Shown: positions 6,305-15,568 of the stretch, one piece after another
How the letters are laid out: each line of letters starts with the position of its first letter
How positions within the stretch are numbered: position 1 is the stretch's first letter
Assembly (NCBI GenBank): GCA_040544425.1
Contig: JBEONO010000005.1
Span: 194,030 to 258,029, forward strand
Reading direction: 5' to 3'
From: Solimicrobium sp040544425
GTDB taxonomy: Bacteria; Pseudomonadota; Gammaproteobacteria; Burkholderiales; Burkholderiaceae_D
DNA length: 64,000 nucleotides
Translations under genes and position numbers: made by a program
The notes under the pieces: model-generated
Seen by the model: only the letters and a program-made list of their open reading frames with translations
What the model was told of the DNA's origin: nothing
Database searches by the model: none

Positions 6305-8497
6305 ATGAAAAAATCACTACTGATGTTTGCGATGGCTGGCGCTTACGCCATCAACTATACGGCATGCGCCGATGAAGGTATGTGGATGCCACAACAGCTG
6401 CCACAGGTTGCGAAACAGTTGAAAGAGGACGGCCTGCAGCTTGATCCGAAAACGCTGACCAGATTGACCGAATTTCCAATGGGCGCCATTGTCAGTCTGG
6501 CCGGCTGTTCCGCTTCGTTCGTCTCGCCAGAGGGTCTGGTCATCACCAACCATCATTGCGCGTACAGCAGCATCTCGCATAATTCAACGCCGGACCACAA
6601 CTATCTGGCCAATGGATTTCTGGCGAAAACATTGAGTGAAGAATTACCTGCCGCGCCCGGATCGCGCGTGTATGTCACGACTGACGTCAGCAATGTCAGC
6701 AGCAAAGTTATTACCGGCAGCGTCGCCAAATTAATCGGCAAAAAACGTATCGATGCGATTGAAAAAAATCAAAAGGAATTGGTCGCCACCTGTGAAAAAG
6801 ATCCGGGGACCCATTGCAATGTCGCCAGCTATTACGGCGGTCTGGAATTCTATTTGATCAAGCAACTGGAAATTCGCGACGTGCGCCTGGTCCACGCCCC
6901 TGCTGAAGGAGTCGGCAAATTTGGCGGCGATACCGATAACTGGATGTGGCCGCGTCACACCGGTGACTATAGTTTTTTCCGCGCCTACGTTGGCAAGGAT
7001 GGCAAACCGGCGGACTTCAGCAAGGATAATGTCCCGTATGTCCCCAAACATTATTTGAAACTGGCATCGCAACCCTTGAAGGAGGGCGATTTCGTGATGG
7101 TCACGGGTTATCCGGGGCGAACCAATCGCCATCGATTACCGGAAGAAATCGCGGTGACCTTTGAATGGAGTTACCCGGCGTATGTAAAGGCATCCGGTGA
7201 GCAACTGGCGATTATTGCGAAAGAAACCAGCGGCAGTGAAGATCTGAAATTGAAATATGCCAGCCAGGTGGCGGGCATAAACAACTATTACAAGAACCGG
7301 CAGGGCATGTTGGACAGCTACGCGGGCAGCGATATTTTGCCGCGTAAAGAGAAACAGTTTGCTGACCTGAAAACCTGGGTCAATGCAGAAAATAAACGTA
7401 AACAGGAATACGCCAAAGATATCGACCTGGTCCAGCAGGAAATGACTGAGCGCGATACCCAGGCCAAGAAAGATTTCCTGGTGATTTATTCAACGCCGCG
7501 TCTGCTCAATATCGCAAATCGGATGCTGCGCTTCGCGCATGAATCGGAAAAGCCTGACCTGGAGCGCAAGATCGGCTACCAGGAACATGACAAGGGTCGC
7601 TTCAATGCTTCGGTAGATGGTCTGGATCGCAGCTACGATGAAAACGTCGATAAGGCCCTGGCCTTGCATTTCCTGACGCAATACATGGCGCAACCCAAGG
7701 AGATGCACACGGCATCGTTTGATGCAGCGCTCAATCTGCATGAAGGCATGAGCGAAGCAGAGTTGAAATCATGCCTGGATGCCCTGTATGCCAGCAGCAA
7801 ACTGGCGAATAAAGAAACGCGGGTGGGCTGGTTATCCAAAACCCCGGCAGAGTTTAACAGCAGCGACGACGGTTTTATCAAGGCTGCCGTGGCGATGTAT
7901 GACGAACGTATCAAACGCGAAGAGCGTGACGACGAGCTCAACGGCAAAATCCAGCAATCGTATGCCAACTGCATGAAAGCCAAAATCGCGTATATGCACA
8001 GCGTCGGCCAGGCGATTTATCCAGATGCCAACAGCACCTTGCGCGTCACGTTTGGAAAAGTGACCGGACGTGAAAAAGGCGCAGACGGAACCAGCTGGAA
8101 TGCATTCACAAGCTTGCGCGGCGTGATGGCCAAGAATACCGGCAGCGGTGAATTTAATGCACCGGCAAATCAGCTGGCCGCTATCAAAGCCTACGATCAG
8201 GAGGCTTTAAAGACTGGGAATTACGGTAAATTCGGCGATGCGCAATTGAAGTCGGTACCCGTCAACTTCCTGGCCAATCTGGATATTACCGGTGGCAATT
8301 CCGGTTCCGCCGCACTGAATGGCAAGGGCGAACTGGTTGGCCTGGCGTTTGACGGCACGCTGGATTCGATTATTTCTGACTGGGATTATAACGTGATCAA
8401 TTCACGCTCGATTCAAGTGGATCTGCGCTACATCTTGTGGGAAATGAGCAATGTTGACCACGCTGATAATTTATTAAAAGAGCTGAGGGTCAAGTAA
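6305..8497 (+). CDS. S46-family dipeptidyl-peptidase (DPP7-like)
   Basis: This 730-residue exported serine peptidase removes dipeptides from oligopeptide N-termini in the periplasm. A signal peptide covers about the first 21 residues. The S46 trypsin-like triad is visible: His in 'ITNHHCAYSS' (about residue 84), Asp in 'GGDTDNWMWPRHTGD' (about 216) and Ser in 'TGGNSGSAAL' (about 664), with the large helical cap between them. The residue 18 positions after the catalytic Ser ('AFDGT') is Gly. At that position DPP11 has Arg and DPP7 has Gly, which suggests preference for hydrophobic rather than acidic P1 residues. It is a single-gene unit with its own promoter candidate and a strong terminator. 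Confidence 0.9.
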   Translation: MKKSLLMFAMAGAYAINYTACADEGMWMPQQLPQVAKQLKEDGLQLDPKTLTRLTEFPMGAIVSLAGCSASFVSPEGLVITNHHCAYSSISHNSTPDHNYLANGFLAKTLSEELPAAPGSRVYVTTDVSNVSSKVITGSVAKLIGKKRIDAIEKNQKELVATCEKDPGTHCNVASYYGGLEFYLIKQLEIRDVRLVHAPAEGVGKFGGDTDNWMWPRHTGDYSFFRAYVGKDGKPADFSKDNVPYVPKHYLKLASQPLKEGDFVMVTGYPGRTNRHRLPEEIAVTFEWSYPAYVKASGEQLAIIAKETSGSEDLKLKYASQVAGINNYYKNRQGMLDSYAGSDILPRKEKQFADLKTWVNAENKRKQEYAKDIDLVQQEMTERDTQAKKDFLVIYSTPRLLNIANRMLRFAHESEKPDLERKIGYQEHDKGRFNASVDGLDRSYDENVDKALALHFLTQYMAQPKEMHTASFDAALNLHEGMSEAELKSCLDALYASSKLANKETRVGWLSKTPAEFNSSDDGFIKAAVAMYDERIKREERDDELNGKIQQSYANCMKAKIAYMHSVGQAIYPDANSTLRVTFGKVTGREKGADGTSWNAFTSLRGVMAKNTGSGEFNAPANQLAAIKAYDQEALKTGNYGKFGDAQLKSVPVNFLANLDITGGNSGSAALNGKGELVGLAFDGTLDSIISDWDYNVINSRSIQVDLRYILWEMSNVDHADNLLKELRVK

Positions 8498-8519
8498 CCT
8501 TCCCAGTCGCCACAATCAA

Positions 8520-8549
8520 CGGTGCCAAACACAATTGGCACCGTTTTTT
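8520..8549 (+). terminator. Rho-independent terminator after the S46 peptidase gene
   Basis: CGGTGCCAA and TTGGCACCG form a perfect 9-bp stem around ACACAA, followed by six T. Confidence 0.9.
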
Positions 8550-8640
8550 AATATGGTGACGCAGCCCCAAAACCAGGCACATCATTGATTAATCAGAGAT
8601 AATGCCGCTTTATTGCAAACAACCAGTAAATATATAAGCG

Positions 8641-9924
8641 ATGCGTCATCTGTACACTCTGATCTGGATATGTGCCTTGCCACTGGTGCTGGCAAGACTG
8701 TATTGGCGCGGGCACAAAGAGCCTGGCTATCGACTGCATATCGGAGAACGTTTCGGTTCCTACCCCGAATTTCAAAACAGGCGACCAGTAATCTGGATAC
8801 ACGCCGTGTCCGTTGGGGAGACGCGCGCGGCGGAACCGTTAGTGCGCGCATTGATGCAAACCTATCCGCAACATGCCATTCTGCTCAGTCATATGACACC
8901 GACCGGACGGGCGACTGGCGCGACGCTATTTCAAAAAGAAATCGAAAATCACCAGCTAATACAATGTTTTCTACCTTATGACATTCCGCTGCTTATTCGT
9001 CGCTTACTAAAACACTTCAAACCTGTTATTTGTATTTTGATGGAAACCGAAGTCTGGCCGAATCTGATTGATGTTTGCCATAAATACGGCACTCCGGTTA
9101 CCCTGGTCAATGCCCGACTGTCCCCGAAATCATTCCGTAAAGCCGAACGCATCGCCGCCCTGATCCGACCGGCCACTGCTGTCCTGGCTGGCGTGGCTGC
9201 GCAAACCGACGCCGACGCACAGCGCATCAGACAGCTCGGTGCACCGAATGTGATTGTGACCGGCAACAGTAAGTTTGATGTCAGCGTGCCGGAAGAAAAA
9301 ATTGTGGCCGGACATCAGCTGCGCCAGCAATGGGGAAATCGCCCGGTATTGCTCTGCGCATCGACGCGTGAAGGTGAAGAAGAACTCATTCTGGATGCCT
9401 GTGCAAAATCAGCGATTGCCGATCTGCTGCTGGTCATCGTGCCGCGCCATCCGCAGCGCTTCGATCTGGTCGGGCAACTGATCCAGCAGCGCGGTCTGGC
9501 ATCGGAGCGGCGCAGCGCATCAGGTCCAAACAAATTGGCAGACCATATCAAGGTAGTGCTGGGCGACACGATGGGTGAGATGATCAGTTACTACGTCAGC
9601 TGCGATATCGCATTCATCGGCGGCAGTTTGCTGCCATTGGGAGGCCAAAATCTTATTGAAGCCTGCGCAGTCGGAAAACCGGTTTTAATTGGTCCGCACA
9701 CCTTCAATTTTGAAGCAATCACCTCCGACGCAATCAGCGCGCAGGCCGCCATTCGGGTCGAAGATGCAGATGAATTGTTTCGGCAAACCGCGGCGCTCAT
9801 TCAAGACATTCCACGCCGCAATGCAATGGGAAAAAGTGCCCTGGCCTTCGCATTGCAGCACCGCGGTGCGACGACTCGGACCATGGTGTTAATCAATTCA
9901 CTGATCAGTGCAGCAAAGAGTTAA
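8641..9924 (+). CDS. waaA: 3-deoxy-D-manno-octulosonic acid (Kdo) transferase
   Basis: This 427-residue GT30-family enzyme transfers Kdo from CMP-Kdo to lipid IVA at the cytoplasmic face of the inner membrane. The N-terminal membrane anchor (residues 1-20) is followed by 'WIHAVSVGE', with Glu60 as the likely catalytic base. 'METEVWPNL' and the C-terminal donor-site 'GGSLLPLGGQNLIEA' are family hallmarks. The length is typical. The gene stands alone on this strand, and its last 20 bp overlap the end of the convergent tolC-like gene. The other lipid A genes in the window (lpxA, lpxB, lpxD) lie 11-15 kb away. Confidence 0.95.
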   Translation: MRHLYTLIWICALPLVLARLYWRGHKEPGYRLHIGERFGSYPEFQNRRPVIWIHAVSVGETRAAEPLVRALMQTYPQHAILLSHMTPTGRATGATLFQKEIENHQLIQCFLPYDIPLLIRRLLKHFKPVICILMETEVWPNLIDVCHKYGTPVTLVNARLSPKSFRKAERIAALIRPATAVLAGVAAQTDADAQRIRQLGAPNVIVTGNSKFDVSVPEEKIVAGHQLRQQWGNRPVLLCASTREGEEELILDACAKSAIADLLLVIVPRHPQRFDLVGQLIQQRGLASERRSASGPNKLADHIKVVLGDTMGEMISYYVSCDIAFIGGSLLPLGGQNLIEACAVGKPVLIGPHTFNFEAITSDAISAQAAIRVEDADELFRQTAALIQDIPRRNAMGKSALAFALQHRGATTRTMVLINSLISAAKS

Positions 9925-11266
9925 CCTGCACCAGATCTTCCTCTTTCAATGAAGCTGATGACGACTTCAGACGCAAGCCGTTCATGATCGTGTCATAACG
10001 CGCTTTAGCCAGATTCTGCTGGGTCGTGTATAGCTGCTGCTGGGCATTCAAGACATCGATATTGATCCGCACCCCAACTTCATAACCCAGCATATTGGAT
10101 TTCAGCGCTGACTGGCTGGAGATTTCTGCGGCCTCGTAGGCCTTGACTTGCGCCAGGCCGTTATTGACTCCCAAAAACGCCTGGCGTGCAGCCAGTGCGG
10201 CACTGCGTTTGGCAGCTTCATAATCGTTGCCGGCCTTGTCTTCCAGGGCAATCGCTTCGCGCACTTTGCTGGTCACGGCAAACCCGGAAAAAATTGGCAC
10301 GTTCAATTGAATGCCGATTGATTTCGTATTCTCCACAAACGCCGGTTGCGGCGGTGTTGATGACGATGGGCTGTTGGTGCGATTCACGTCAGCGATCAGA
10401 TCCAAGGTCGGCAAATGGCCGGCGCGATTGACTGAAATCGCCCGTCTGGCAATCTCCTGATTGAGTTGGGCACCGACCACGCTGTAATTATCATGTTCGG
10501 CCGCGCTGACCCAGTCATTGATATTGATCGGCTGGGGAGCGCTTAATTCAACACCCTTATGCAGCGGACTGAGCGCTTCTGGCGCATGGCCGATGATTTG
10601 TTGCAGCGTGCTGCGCTTGATTTCCAAATCGTTTTCGGCAGCAAACTCTTGCGCTACCGCCAGATCATAGCGAGCCTGTGCTTCGTGTTGATCGGTGATG
10701 GTTGTGGTGCCAACCTCGAAATTGCGTTTTGCAAAAGCCAGTTGTTCGGTAATCGCAGTTTTGTTGGCACGCACCGATTCCAGGGTGTCCTGTGCCGACA
10801 GGATGTCGAAATAGGCTTGGGCAACACGCACCATCAAATCAAGTCTGGCCTGGCCGAATTGCGCTTCGCTGGATGCAACCAGCAATTTACTTTGTTCAAA
10901 TTGCTGCCAGTTTTCCCAATGAATTAATGGTTGTGTGAGCCTTAAATCATAGATTGAGGTCGTGCCCCGGTTTGAAACGTTTTGCCCGCCATAAGACAGA
11001 CTGTTATCTGACATCGTGCTGGACCCGGTGAAATTCAACACTGGTAATAATCCTGCCCGTCCCTGGATTGATTTCTCCTGCCCGGCAGTCAGACTGGCCC
11101 GCGCGCTGGCAAAAGTCGGGTCATTTTGCAATGCCTCCTGATAAGTTTGCAGCAAGTCGGCGGCACAGGACTGCTGGGCCAGACCACAGGCCATCAGCGC
11201 AGAAAACAGGATCGAATAAATACCGGCATGACTTTTTTCAGATTTAGCTTGGCCAACTTTAAACAT
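9905..11266 (-). CDS. tolC: TolC-family outer-membrane efflux channel
   Basis: From the ATG at 11266 the protein has 453 residues, with a Sec signal peptide ending near 'QSCAADLLQTYQEAL', the usual TolC start of the mature chain. Long coiled-coil helices and the TolC tandem-repeat layout follow. 'LTQPLIHWENW' and 'LNVPIFSGFAV' are the two equivalent beta-strand regions. GGAG stands about ten bases before the ATG; the upstream TTG is less likely. It should form the trimeric exit duct for tripartite pumps and possibly type I secretion. It follows pcm and a rhodanese gene, a gene group often seen in Burkholderiales. It is distinct from the LapE-type gene at 52 kb. Confidence 0.88.
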   Translation of the reverse strand: MFKVGQAKSEKSHAGIYSILFSALMACGLAQQSCAADLLQTYQEALQNDPTFASARASLTAGQEKSIQGRAGLLPVLNFTGSSTMSDNSLSYGGQNVSNRGTTSIYDLRLTQPLIHWENWQQFEQSKLLVASSEAQFGQARLDLMVRVAQAYFDILSAQDTLESVRANKTAITEQLAFAKRNFEVGTTTITDQHEAQARYDLAVAQEFAAENDLEIKRSTLQQIIGHAPEALSPLHKGVELSAPQPININDWVSAAEHDNYSVVGAQLNQEIARRAISVNRAGHLPTLDLIADVNRTNSPSSSTPPQPAFVENTKSIGIQLNVPIFSGFAVTSKVREAIALEDKAGNDYEAAKRSAALAARQAFLGVNNGLAQVKAYEAAEISSQSALKSNMLGYEVGVRINIDVLNAQQQLYTTQQNLAKARYDTIMNGLRLKSSSASLKEEDLVQVNSLLH

Positions 11267-11454
11267 AGGGACTCCGGATAGTAAATGTCTCAACGACGCT
11301 CAACAGCGAGCACAATTCGAGCACTGTATTGAAAGGCTGGCCGGGCCGCTATCAAAATGCGACCAATTGCATTTTTTATGGGGTGAGATGCAGGAATTAC
11401 GGACTAAACCAGGTCAACATGGCGCTAAATCAAACGGCTATCCAGCACATGCAC

Positions 11455-11784
11455 TCAGTAGGTTGGCATCGAGGTATCGACCAGAGTAGCCCATGCATGA
11501 ATACCACCGGTCAAATTGATGACCTTGTCGAATCCGTTCTGCTGCAAAAATTGCGCGACTTTCCAGCTGCGGGCACCGTGGTGACAGATGCACACAATCG
11601 TATCGTCCGGATCTAATTCATGCATACGCGCTGGGACTGTATTCATGGCCATATGAATACTGTTGGTGATGTGGCAGTGCTGGACTTCAGGCGTCTCGCG
11701 TACATCCAACAAAACTGGGCTGACGCGATCTTCATCGGCCAGCCACTTCGCCAATTCGGGCGCAGTAATTAATTCGGGATTCAA
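11455..11784 (-). CDS. Single-domain rhodanese-like sulfurtransferase
   Basis: This 109-residue cytoplasmic protein carries one rhodanese domain. The catalytic Cys67 lies in the loop 'CHHGARS', matching CxxGxRS with an arginine that stabilises the persulfide. 'LLDVRETPE' is the CH2A motif. The length equals GlpE-like single-domain enzymes. It lies 14 bp after pcm and about 190 bp before the tolC-like gene. It may work with the persulfide dioxygenase at 5.3 kb, but adjacency does not show this. Confidence 0.9.
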   Translation of the reverse strand: MNPELITAPELAKWLADEDRVSPVLLDVRETPEVQHCHITNSIHMAMNTVPARMHELDPDDTIVCICHHGARSWKVAQFLQQNGFDKVINLTGGIHAWATLVDTSMPTY

Positions 11785-11798
11785 GTTCAGTGCACCCG

Positions 11799-12452
11799 TT
11801 AAAACGAAAATGCAGAAACGTGCTCGGCTTCTGGAATTGCAGCCACACTGGTGTCGAACAAAGCCTTGACATCAAACTCAGACTGGCTCAAGCGAGTATA
11901 GAGACAGGCAGTCATGACAGGCGCCGAGCCCACGATGACAAACAAACGTCCGCCTACTTTTAATTGTTGTTTGAATTCTTCCGGCAGGATTTGCACCGAC
12001 CCGGTCAGAACGATGACGTCGTAGGGAGCTTCGTTGGGCCATCCTTTTGATGCATCGCCCAGGGTCAGGCTGACATTTGCCACACCCTCACGATGCAGTG
12101 CCTGCTGAGCGGCAGCAAAAACGGCAGGTGAATTTTCCACGCAAGTCACGTGCCGGCTGTGAAACGCCAGTAACGCCGGCAAATAGCCGGTACCAGATCC
12201 AACCACCAATGCGTTGCCATGTTTTTTCGCCGCCACTTCTTGAACGATACGGGCCTCAATCTTTGGACTTAACATCAAACTGCCGTCAGGCAAAGGCAAT
12301 TCAGTATCCATGAAAGCCAGTGACTGCTGATTTTCGGGCAGAAATTTTTCGCGCTTGACAATGGTGAGGAGCTCCAACACACCGAGGTCCAGTACATTCC
12401 AAGGACGAATTTGCTGCTCGATCATGTTAAAACGGGCTTGTTCAATGTTCAT
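11799..12452 (-). CDS. pcm: Protein-L-isoaspartate O-methyltransferase family protein
   Basis: This 217-residue class I SAM methyltransferase is expected to methylate isoaspartyl residues in damaged proteins. 'ALVVGSGTGYLPALL' is the SAM-binding motif I and 'YDVIVLTGSV' the post-motif acidic strand. 'MIEQQIRPWNVLD' at the N-terminus is typical of the PCMT branch found in Burkholderiales. I chose the ATG at 12452 over a TTG at 12467. The spacing to the rhodanese gene (14 bp) implies co-transcription. Confidence 0.87.
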   Translation of the reverse strand: MNIEQARFNMIEQQIRPWNVLDLGVLELLTIVKREKFLPENQQSLAFMDTELPLPDGSLMLSPKIEARIVQEVAAKKHGNALVVGSGTGYLPALLAFHSRHVTCVENSPAVFAAAQQALHREGVANVSLTLGDASKGWPNEAPYDVIVLTGSVQILPEEFKQQLKVGGRLFVIVGSAPVMTACLYTRLSQSEFDVKALFDTSVAAIPEAEHVSAFSF

Positions 12453-12519
12453 TTTGGGGTCTCGCAATTGGGCAAAAGCGCTATTCTACAATGCATTTTG
12501 ACAGGGAAGTTTATAGATA

Positions 12520-13149
12520 TTATTTTTTCAATAGACCAGATAACATGGTTTCAATATAGGACGCGAGATAAGCCTCGACATCCAAAGGGTGCTGATCCTG
12601 GGAGCAAAATGATTTACTCCATAACATCAGCATCACCATTGGTGCAGCGATAATCTTCGGCATTACAGTCAGATCAAGCAGTCTGAACTCACCGCTCTTC
12701 ATGCCGCGCTCCAAAAGGCGAACAATCATCTGTTCATTACGTTGAATCACTTCCGCGTGATAAAACTCCGCCATTTCCGGGAAATTACTGGCTTCTGCAA
12801 ACATCAATTTACAAATCCCAGCCATGTCCGGCGCACTGATGCTCCTGTGCCATTGCGTAATAATTTCTCTGAACAGGTCTTTGGTATTGCCCTGGTATTC
12901 AATCAACAAATTCTCTGCCTGTTCAATGTTCGGTACGATAGTCTCGCGAACCACGGCCTTGAATAAATCGTCCTTGTTTTCAAAATACAAATACAGCGTT
13001 CCCTTCGACACACCGGCATTACGCGCCACTTGTTCCAACTTGGTCGCGGCAAAACCGTGCTCAACAAACGCATCCAGGGCCGCCGACAGCAATTCTTTCG
13101 GCCTTGCGTCTTTTCGCCTCGCCCAGCGCGGCTTCAACAGGGTTTGCAT
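12520..13149 (-). CDS. TetR/AcrR-family transcriptional regulator
   Basis: This 209-residue protein has the TetR N-terminal HTH: 'AALDAFVEHGFAATKLEQVA' then 'AGVSKGTLYLYFENKDDLF', with the YxYFxNKxxL signature. The C-terminal ligand domain resembles TetR_C_33-type regulators with a conserved Met-rich helix. The ligand is unknown. It lies 67 bp upstream of the pcm-rhodanese-tolC group on the same strand, so control of the tolC-like channel gene is plausible, as with AcrR-type regulators, but no operator was identified. Confidence 0.88.
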   Translation of the reverse strand: MQTLLKPRWARRKDARPKELLSAALDAFVEHGFAATKLEQVARNAGVSKGTLYLYFENKDDLFKAVVRETIVPNIEQAENLLIEYQGNTKDLFREIITQWHRSISAPDMAGICKLMFAEASNFPEMAEFYHAEVIQRNEQMIVRLLERGMKSGEFRLLDLTVMPKIIAAPMVMLMLWSKSFCSQDQHPLDVEAYLASYIETMLSGLLKK

Positions 13150-13168
13150 TTTATTGTGCCCTTATTTT

Positions 13169-13891
13169 TTACGATTCACTTGGGGCTAATAGCGCTAAAT
13201 GATGGTCTTCCAGATAACACCATTCGCCCTCCTCAAGTCCCAGCTCGGCCAGAGTCAGATTACCAACAGCAGTCCTGTGCAACGCCGAACAATGGTTACC
13301 AGCTGCTGCCAGCATACGCTTAACCTGATGATATTTTCCTTGTTCCAAAACAATTTCGCACTGAAATTGTGCAACCCGCCTGCACACCAGTGCAAATAGC
13401 GGGGCCGGTTCGTCATGCAACTGAACACCCGATAATAGTTGCTCAACTAATTGATCGGTCACCGGATCCTGGGTAGTGGCCAAATAGACTTTGGGAACAT
13501 GGCGTTTCGGTGAGGATTGTGCGTGGATGAAAGCACCATCGTCTGACATCAGTAACAGTCCAGTCGTATCGTGATCAAGTCGTCCTACCGGTTGGACGTC
13601 GCGCCAGGTGCATTGCTCGGACAGCAGGGTCAATACTCCGGGATGATGGCTGGGCTTTCTGGAGCACTCAAAATTGGCGGGCTTGTTGAGCGCAATATAA
13701 ACATGCTCACGATACGGCCAAACTTCATCATAAAGCTCGAATGTCAAACCGTTGGTGTCAAAGGCAGTGCGGTAATCCGTGACAGCTGCGCCATTAATGC
13801 GCACTTCTCCGTCGGCAATCAGGCTGCGACACCATTTGCGGGTGCCAAATCCCTGCGATTGCAGGATCCGGTCAAGGGTTAATTTTGTCAT
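13169..13891 (-). CDS. rsuA: 16S rRNA pseudouridine(516) synthase
   Basis: This 240-residue RsuA-family enzyme has an N-terminal S4-like RNA-binding domain ('LDRILQSQGFGTRKWCRSL'), the catalytic Asp106 in 'GRLDHDTTGLLL', and the C-terminal 'KYHQVKRML...GNH...LHR' segment, close to RsuA rather than RluB/E/F. The start at 13891 ('MTKLTLDRIL') is preferred because the residues upstream do not resemble the family. It ends 19 bp from the TetR gene, but co-regulation is not obvious. Confidence 0.87.
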   Translation of the reverse strand: MTKLTLDRILQSQGFGTRKWCRSLIADGEVRINGAAVTDYRTAFDTNGLTFELYDEVWPYREHVYIALNKPANFECSRKPSHHPGVLTLLSEQCTWRDVQPVGRLDHDTTGLLLMSDDGAFIHAQSSPKRHVPKVYLATTQDPVTDQLVEQLLSGVQLHDEPAPLFALVCRRVAQFQCEIVLEQGKYHQVKRMLAAAGNHCSALHRTAVGNLTLAELGLEEGEWCYLEDHHLALLAPSES

Positions 13892-14056
13892 GGGCCGAAC
13901 TGTAGCAGATGTGCGATTTGAATCCAAGACAGGACGCACTCCAAATTGTCATGCTGATTCAAGGCTCACAATGAACTCCAGCCCGGGCTGAACAAGTGTC
14001 GCCGGGCTGTTTGACAATGAAATCGGAACGCAATCGATGTTAATGCAGGCATGCAC

Positions 14057-15268
14057 TTAAGCAAAGGTAGCTTCCATGCGATCTTGGGTGTGGTAGATGG
14101 GGACAGGGGTCGGCTTGCTGCCGATGACTTTGTTGCGGCCATTTTTCTTGGCTTGATACAGAGCTTGATCAGCCATTTCGACCAACTCATCAAAACTTTG
14201 CTGCACACCGCGCCGCTCAGCCACGCCAATACTGACTGTAAATCGGTGCTCTTCAGGCAGTACCGGCAATGCAATATTACTAACTGCAATCCGAATTCGT
14301 TCTGCTACTTCGCAGGCGTGCTTTAAGCTGGTGTCAGGTAACATGACCAGAAATTCCTCACCACCAAATCGCGCCAGGACGTCTTCGGTGCGCAGGCCCG
14401 TTTGAATCTTCCCGGCGATTGCAACCAGTACAGCGTCGCCTACCGCATGACCATAGGCATCATTGATTTTTTTGAAATGATCCGCGTCAATCATCAGGAC
14501 GCTGATCAGCGTGCCACGCCGATTGCTGCGCGCGATATCCCGCTCAGCCAGGGTAGTCAGGGCGCGGCGATTGAATACATTGGTGAGCGGATCATGGGTT
14601 GCCTGCTGTTGCAGGTCCATTTGCAGGCGGTGACTGGTAATGACGATCAGCATAATGGTCTGTGCAAAGCCAAGCACGATATTGACGATCAGTGCGCCGC
14701 TGTGCCAGATCGAATTGGGAGCGGTATGCCCGCTATCGGCGAGGAACGAACCGACCAGATGAATGAACAGACTGAGGATATAAGCGCCACTCAATATCGC
14801 CACCAGCAATAAACTGCCACGCAATTCGTCGCGCTTGGCGGTGAAGCAACAGTAGATGGAGTAGCCAAAAAATATGCTGGATGCGATCGTGAACAATACA
14901 ATGCCACCGAAACCGCGCAAATCGATGGAATAAGCCAAACCGTACGCGACACAGAACACACCGCAGATCAGGCGGCACAGGCTCCACTGCGGACGCTTTC
15001 CGGCAATCAGTGCAACACCGAAGGCGATATGCATGCTGCCCCAAATGATCAGCATGTAAGACAGGATTGAAATTATTGCGGGAGAAAAGACTTCACTTAA
15101 AACCACCAAACATAAACCCAGTGCAATCAGGCCGTTACCGCGTGCCCATTCTGCTACATAACTTGAGTTGTAATGGACCTGGCGAACATAAAACATCAGC
15201 AATGCCTGCGTAATGCTCAAAACCGCCAAAACCAGATAGATCGTCCGGACGTCTAATTGTGAAAACAT
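14057..15268 (-). CDS. Membrane diguanylate cyclase (GGDEF)
   Basis: This 403-residue protein has an N-terminal block of six to eight hydrophobic helices (residues 8-220) and a C-terminal GGDEF domain. The catalytic motif is RFGGEEF. The I-site RTED stands five residues upstream, so the enzyme should make c-di-GMP and be feedback-inhibited. The membrane part is not a MASE1 or MHYT domain that I can recognise and may sense a membrane-soluble signal. The gene has an AT-rich 300-bp upstream gap shared with the divergent ahpC. Confidence 0.88.
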   Translation of the reverse strand: MFSQLDVRTIYLVLAVLSITQALLMFYVRQVHYNSSYVAEWARGNGLIALGLCLVVLSEVFSPAIISILSYMLIIWGSMHIAFGVALIAGKRPQWSLCRLICGVFCVAYGLAYSIDLRGFGGIVLFTIASSIFFGYSIYCCFTAKRDELRGSLLLVAILSGAYILSLFIHLVGSFLADSGHTAPNSIWHSGALIVNIVLGFAQTIMLIVITSHRLQMDLQQQATHDPLTNVFNRRALTTLAERDIARSNRRGTLISVLMIDADHFKKINDAYGHAVGDAVLVAIAGKIQTGLRTEDVLARFGGEEFLVMLPDTSLKHACEVAERIRIAVSNIALPVLPEEHRFTVSIGVAERRGVQQSFDELVEMADQALYQAKKNGRNKVIGSKPTPVPIYHTQDRMEATFA

Positions 15269-15568
15269 CTACTCCCCTTTCCATGCTTTTGATAGCTTTT
15301 GATTATCTTTAATAACTATGCTGCATGATTAACGAACAACGGATGTCATTTTTGAAAAACATAACTATTAGTAAATTACGCCACATAATACTTGATTTAG
15401 TTTTCGATGCGACAACAATTTATCAAAATTCATCATTTTTGCAAATATTTATAAAAAAACCACAGTTGATAGTCAAAATAAATCAACTTAATTCGATTAA
15501 TCAATTTTACTAATTTAACTCGATGCCCTACTATGCATGCTCCTCCCACAATTTAAAAGGAATTCACC
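15269..15568. other. AT-rich intergenic region before ahpC
   Basis: This gap separates the membrane diguanylate cyclase from the divergent ahpC. It is strongly AT-rich from 15320 to 15515. A short open frame of about 60 codons there has biased, low-complexity codons and no ribosome site, so I do not call it. TACTAT near 15530 could be a -10 for ahpC. I see no convincing OxyR site. Confidence 0.5.

Noticed and set aside
15325..15513. Short AT-rich open frame upstream of ahpC
   Set aside because: There is no ribosome site and its low-complexity composition follows the AT-rich DNA; it is better seen as promoter-region sequence.
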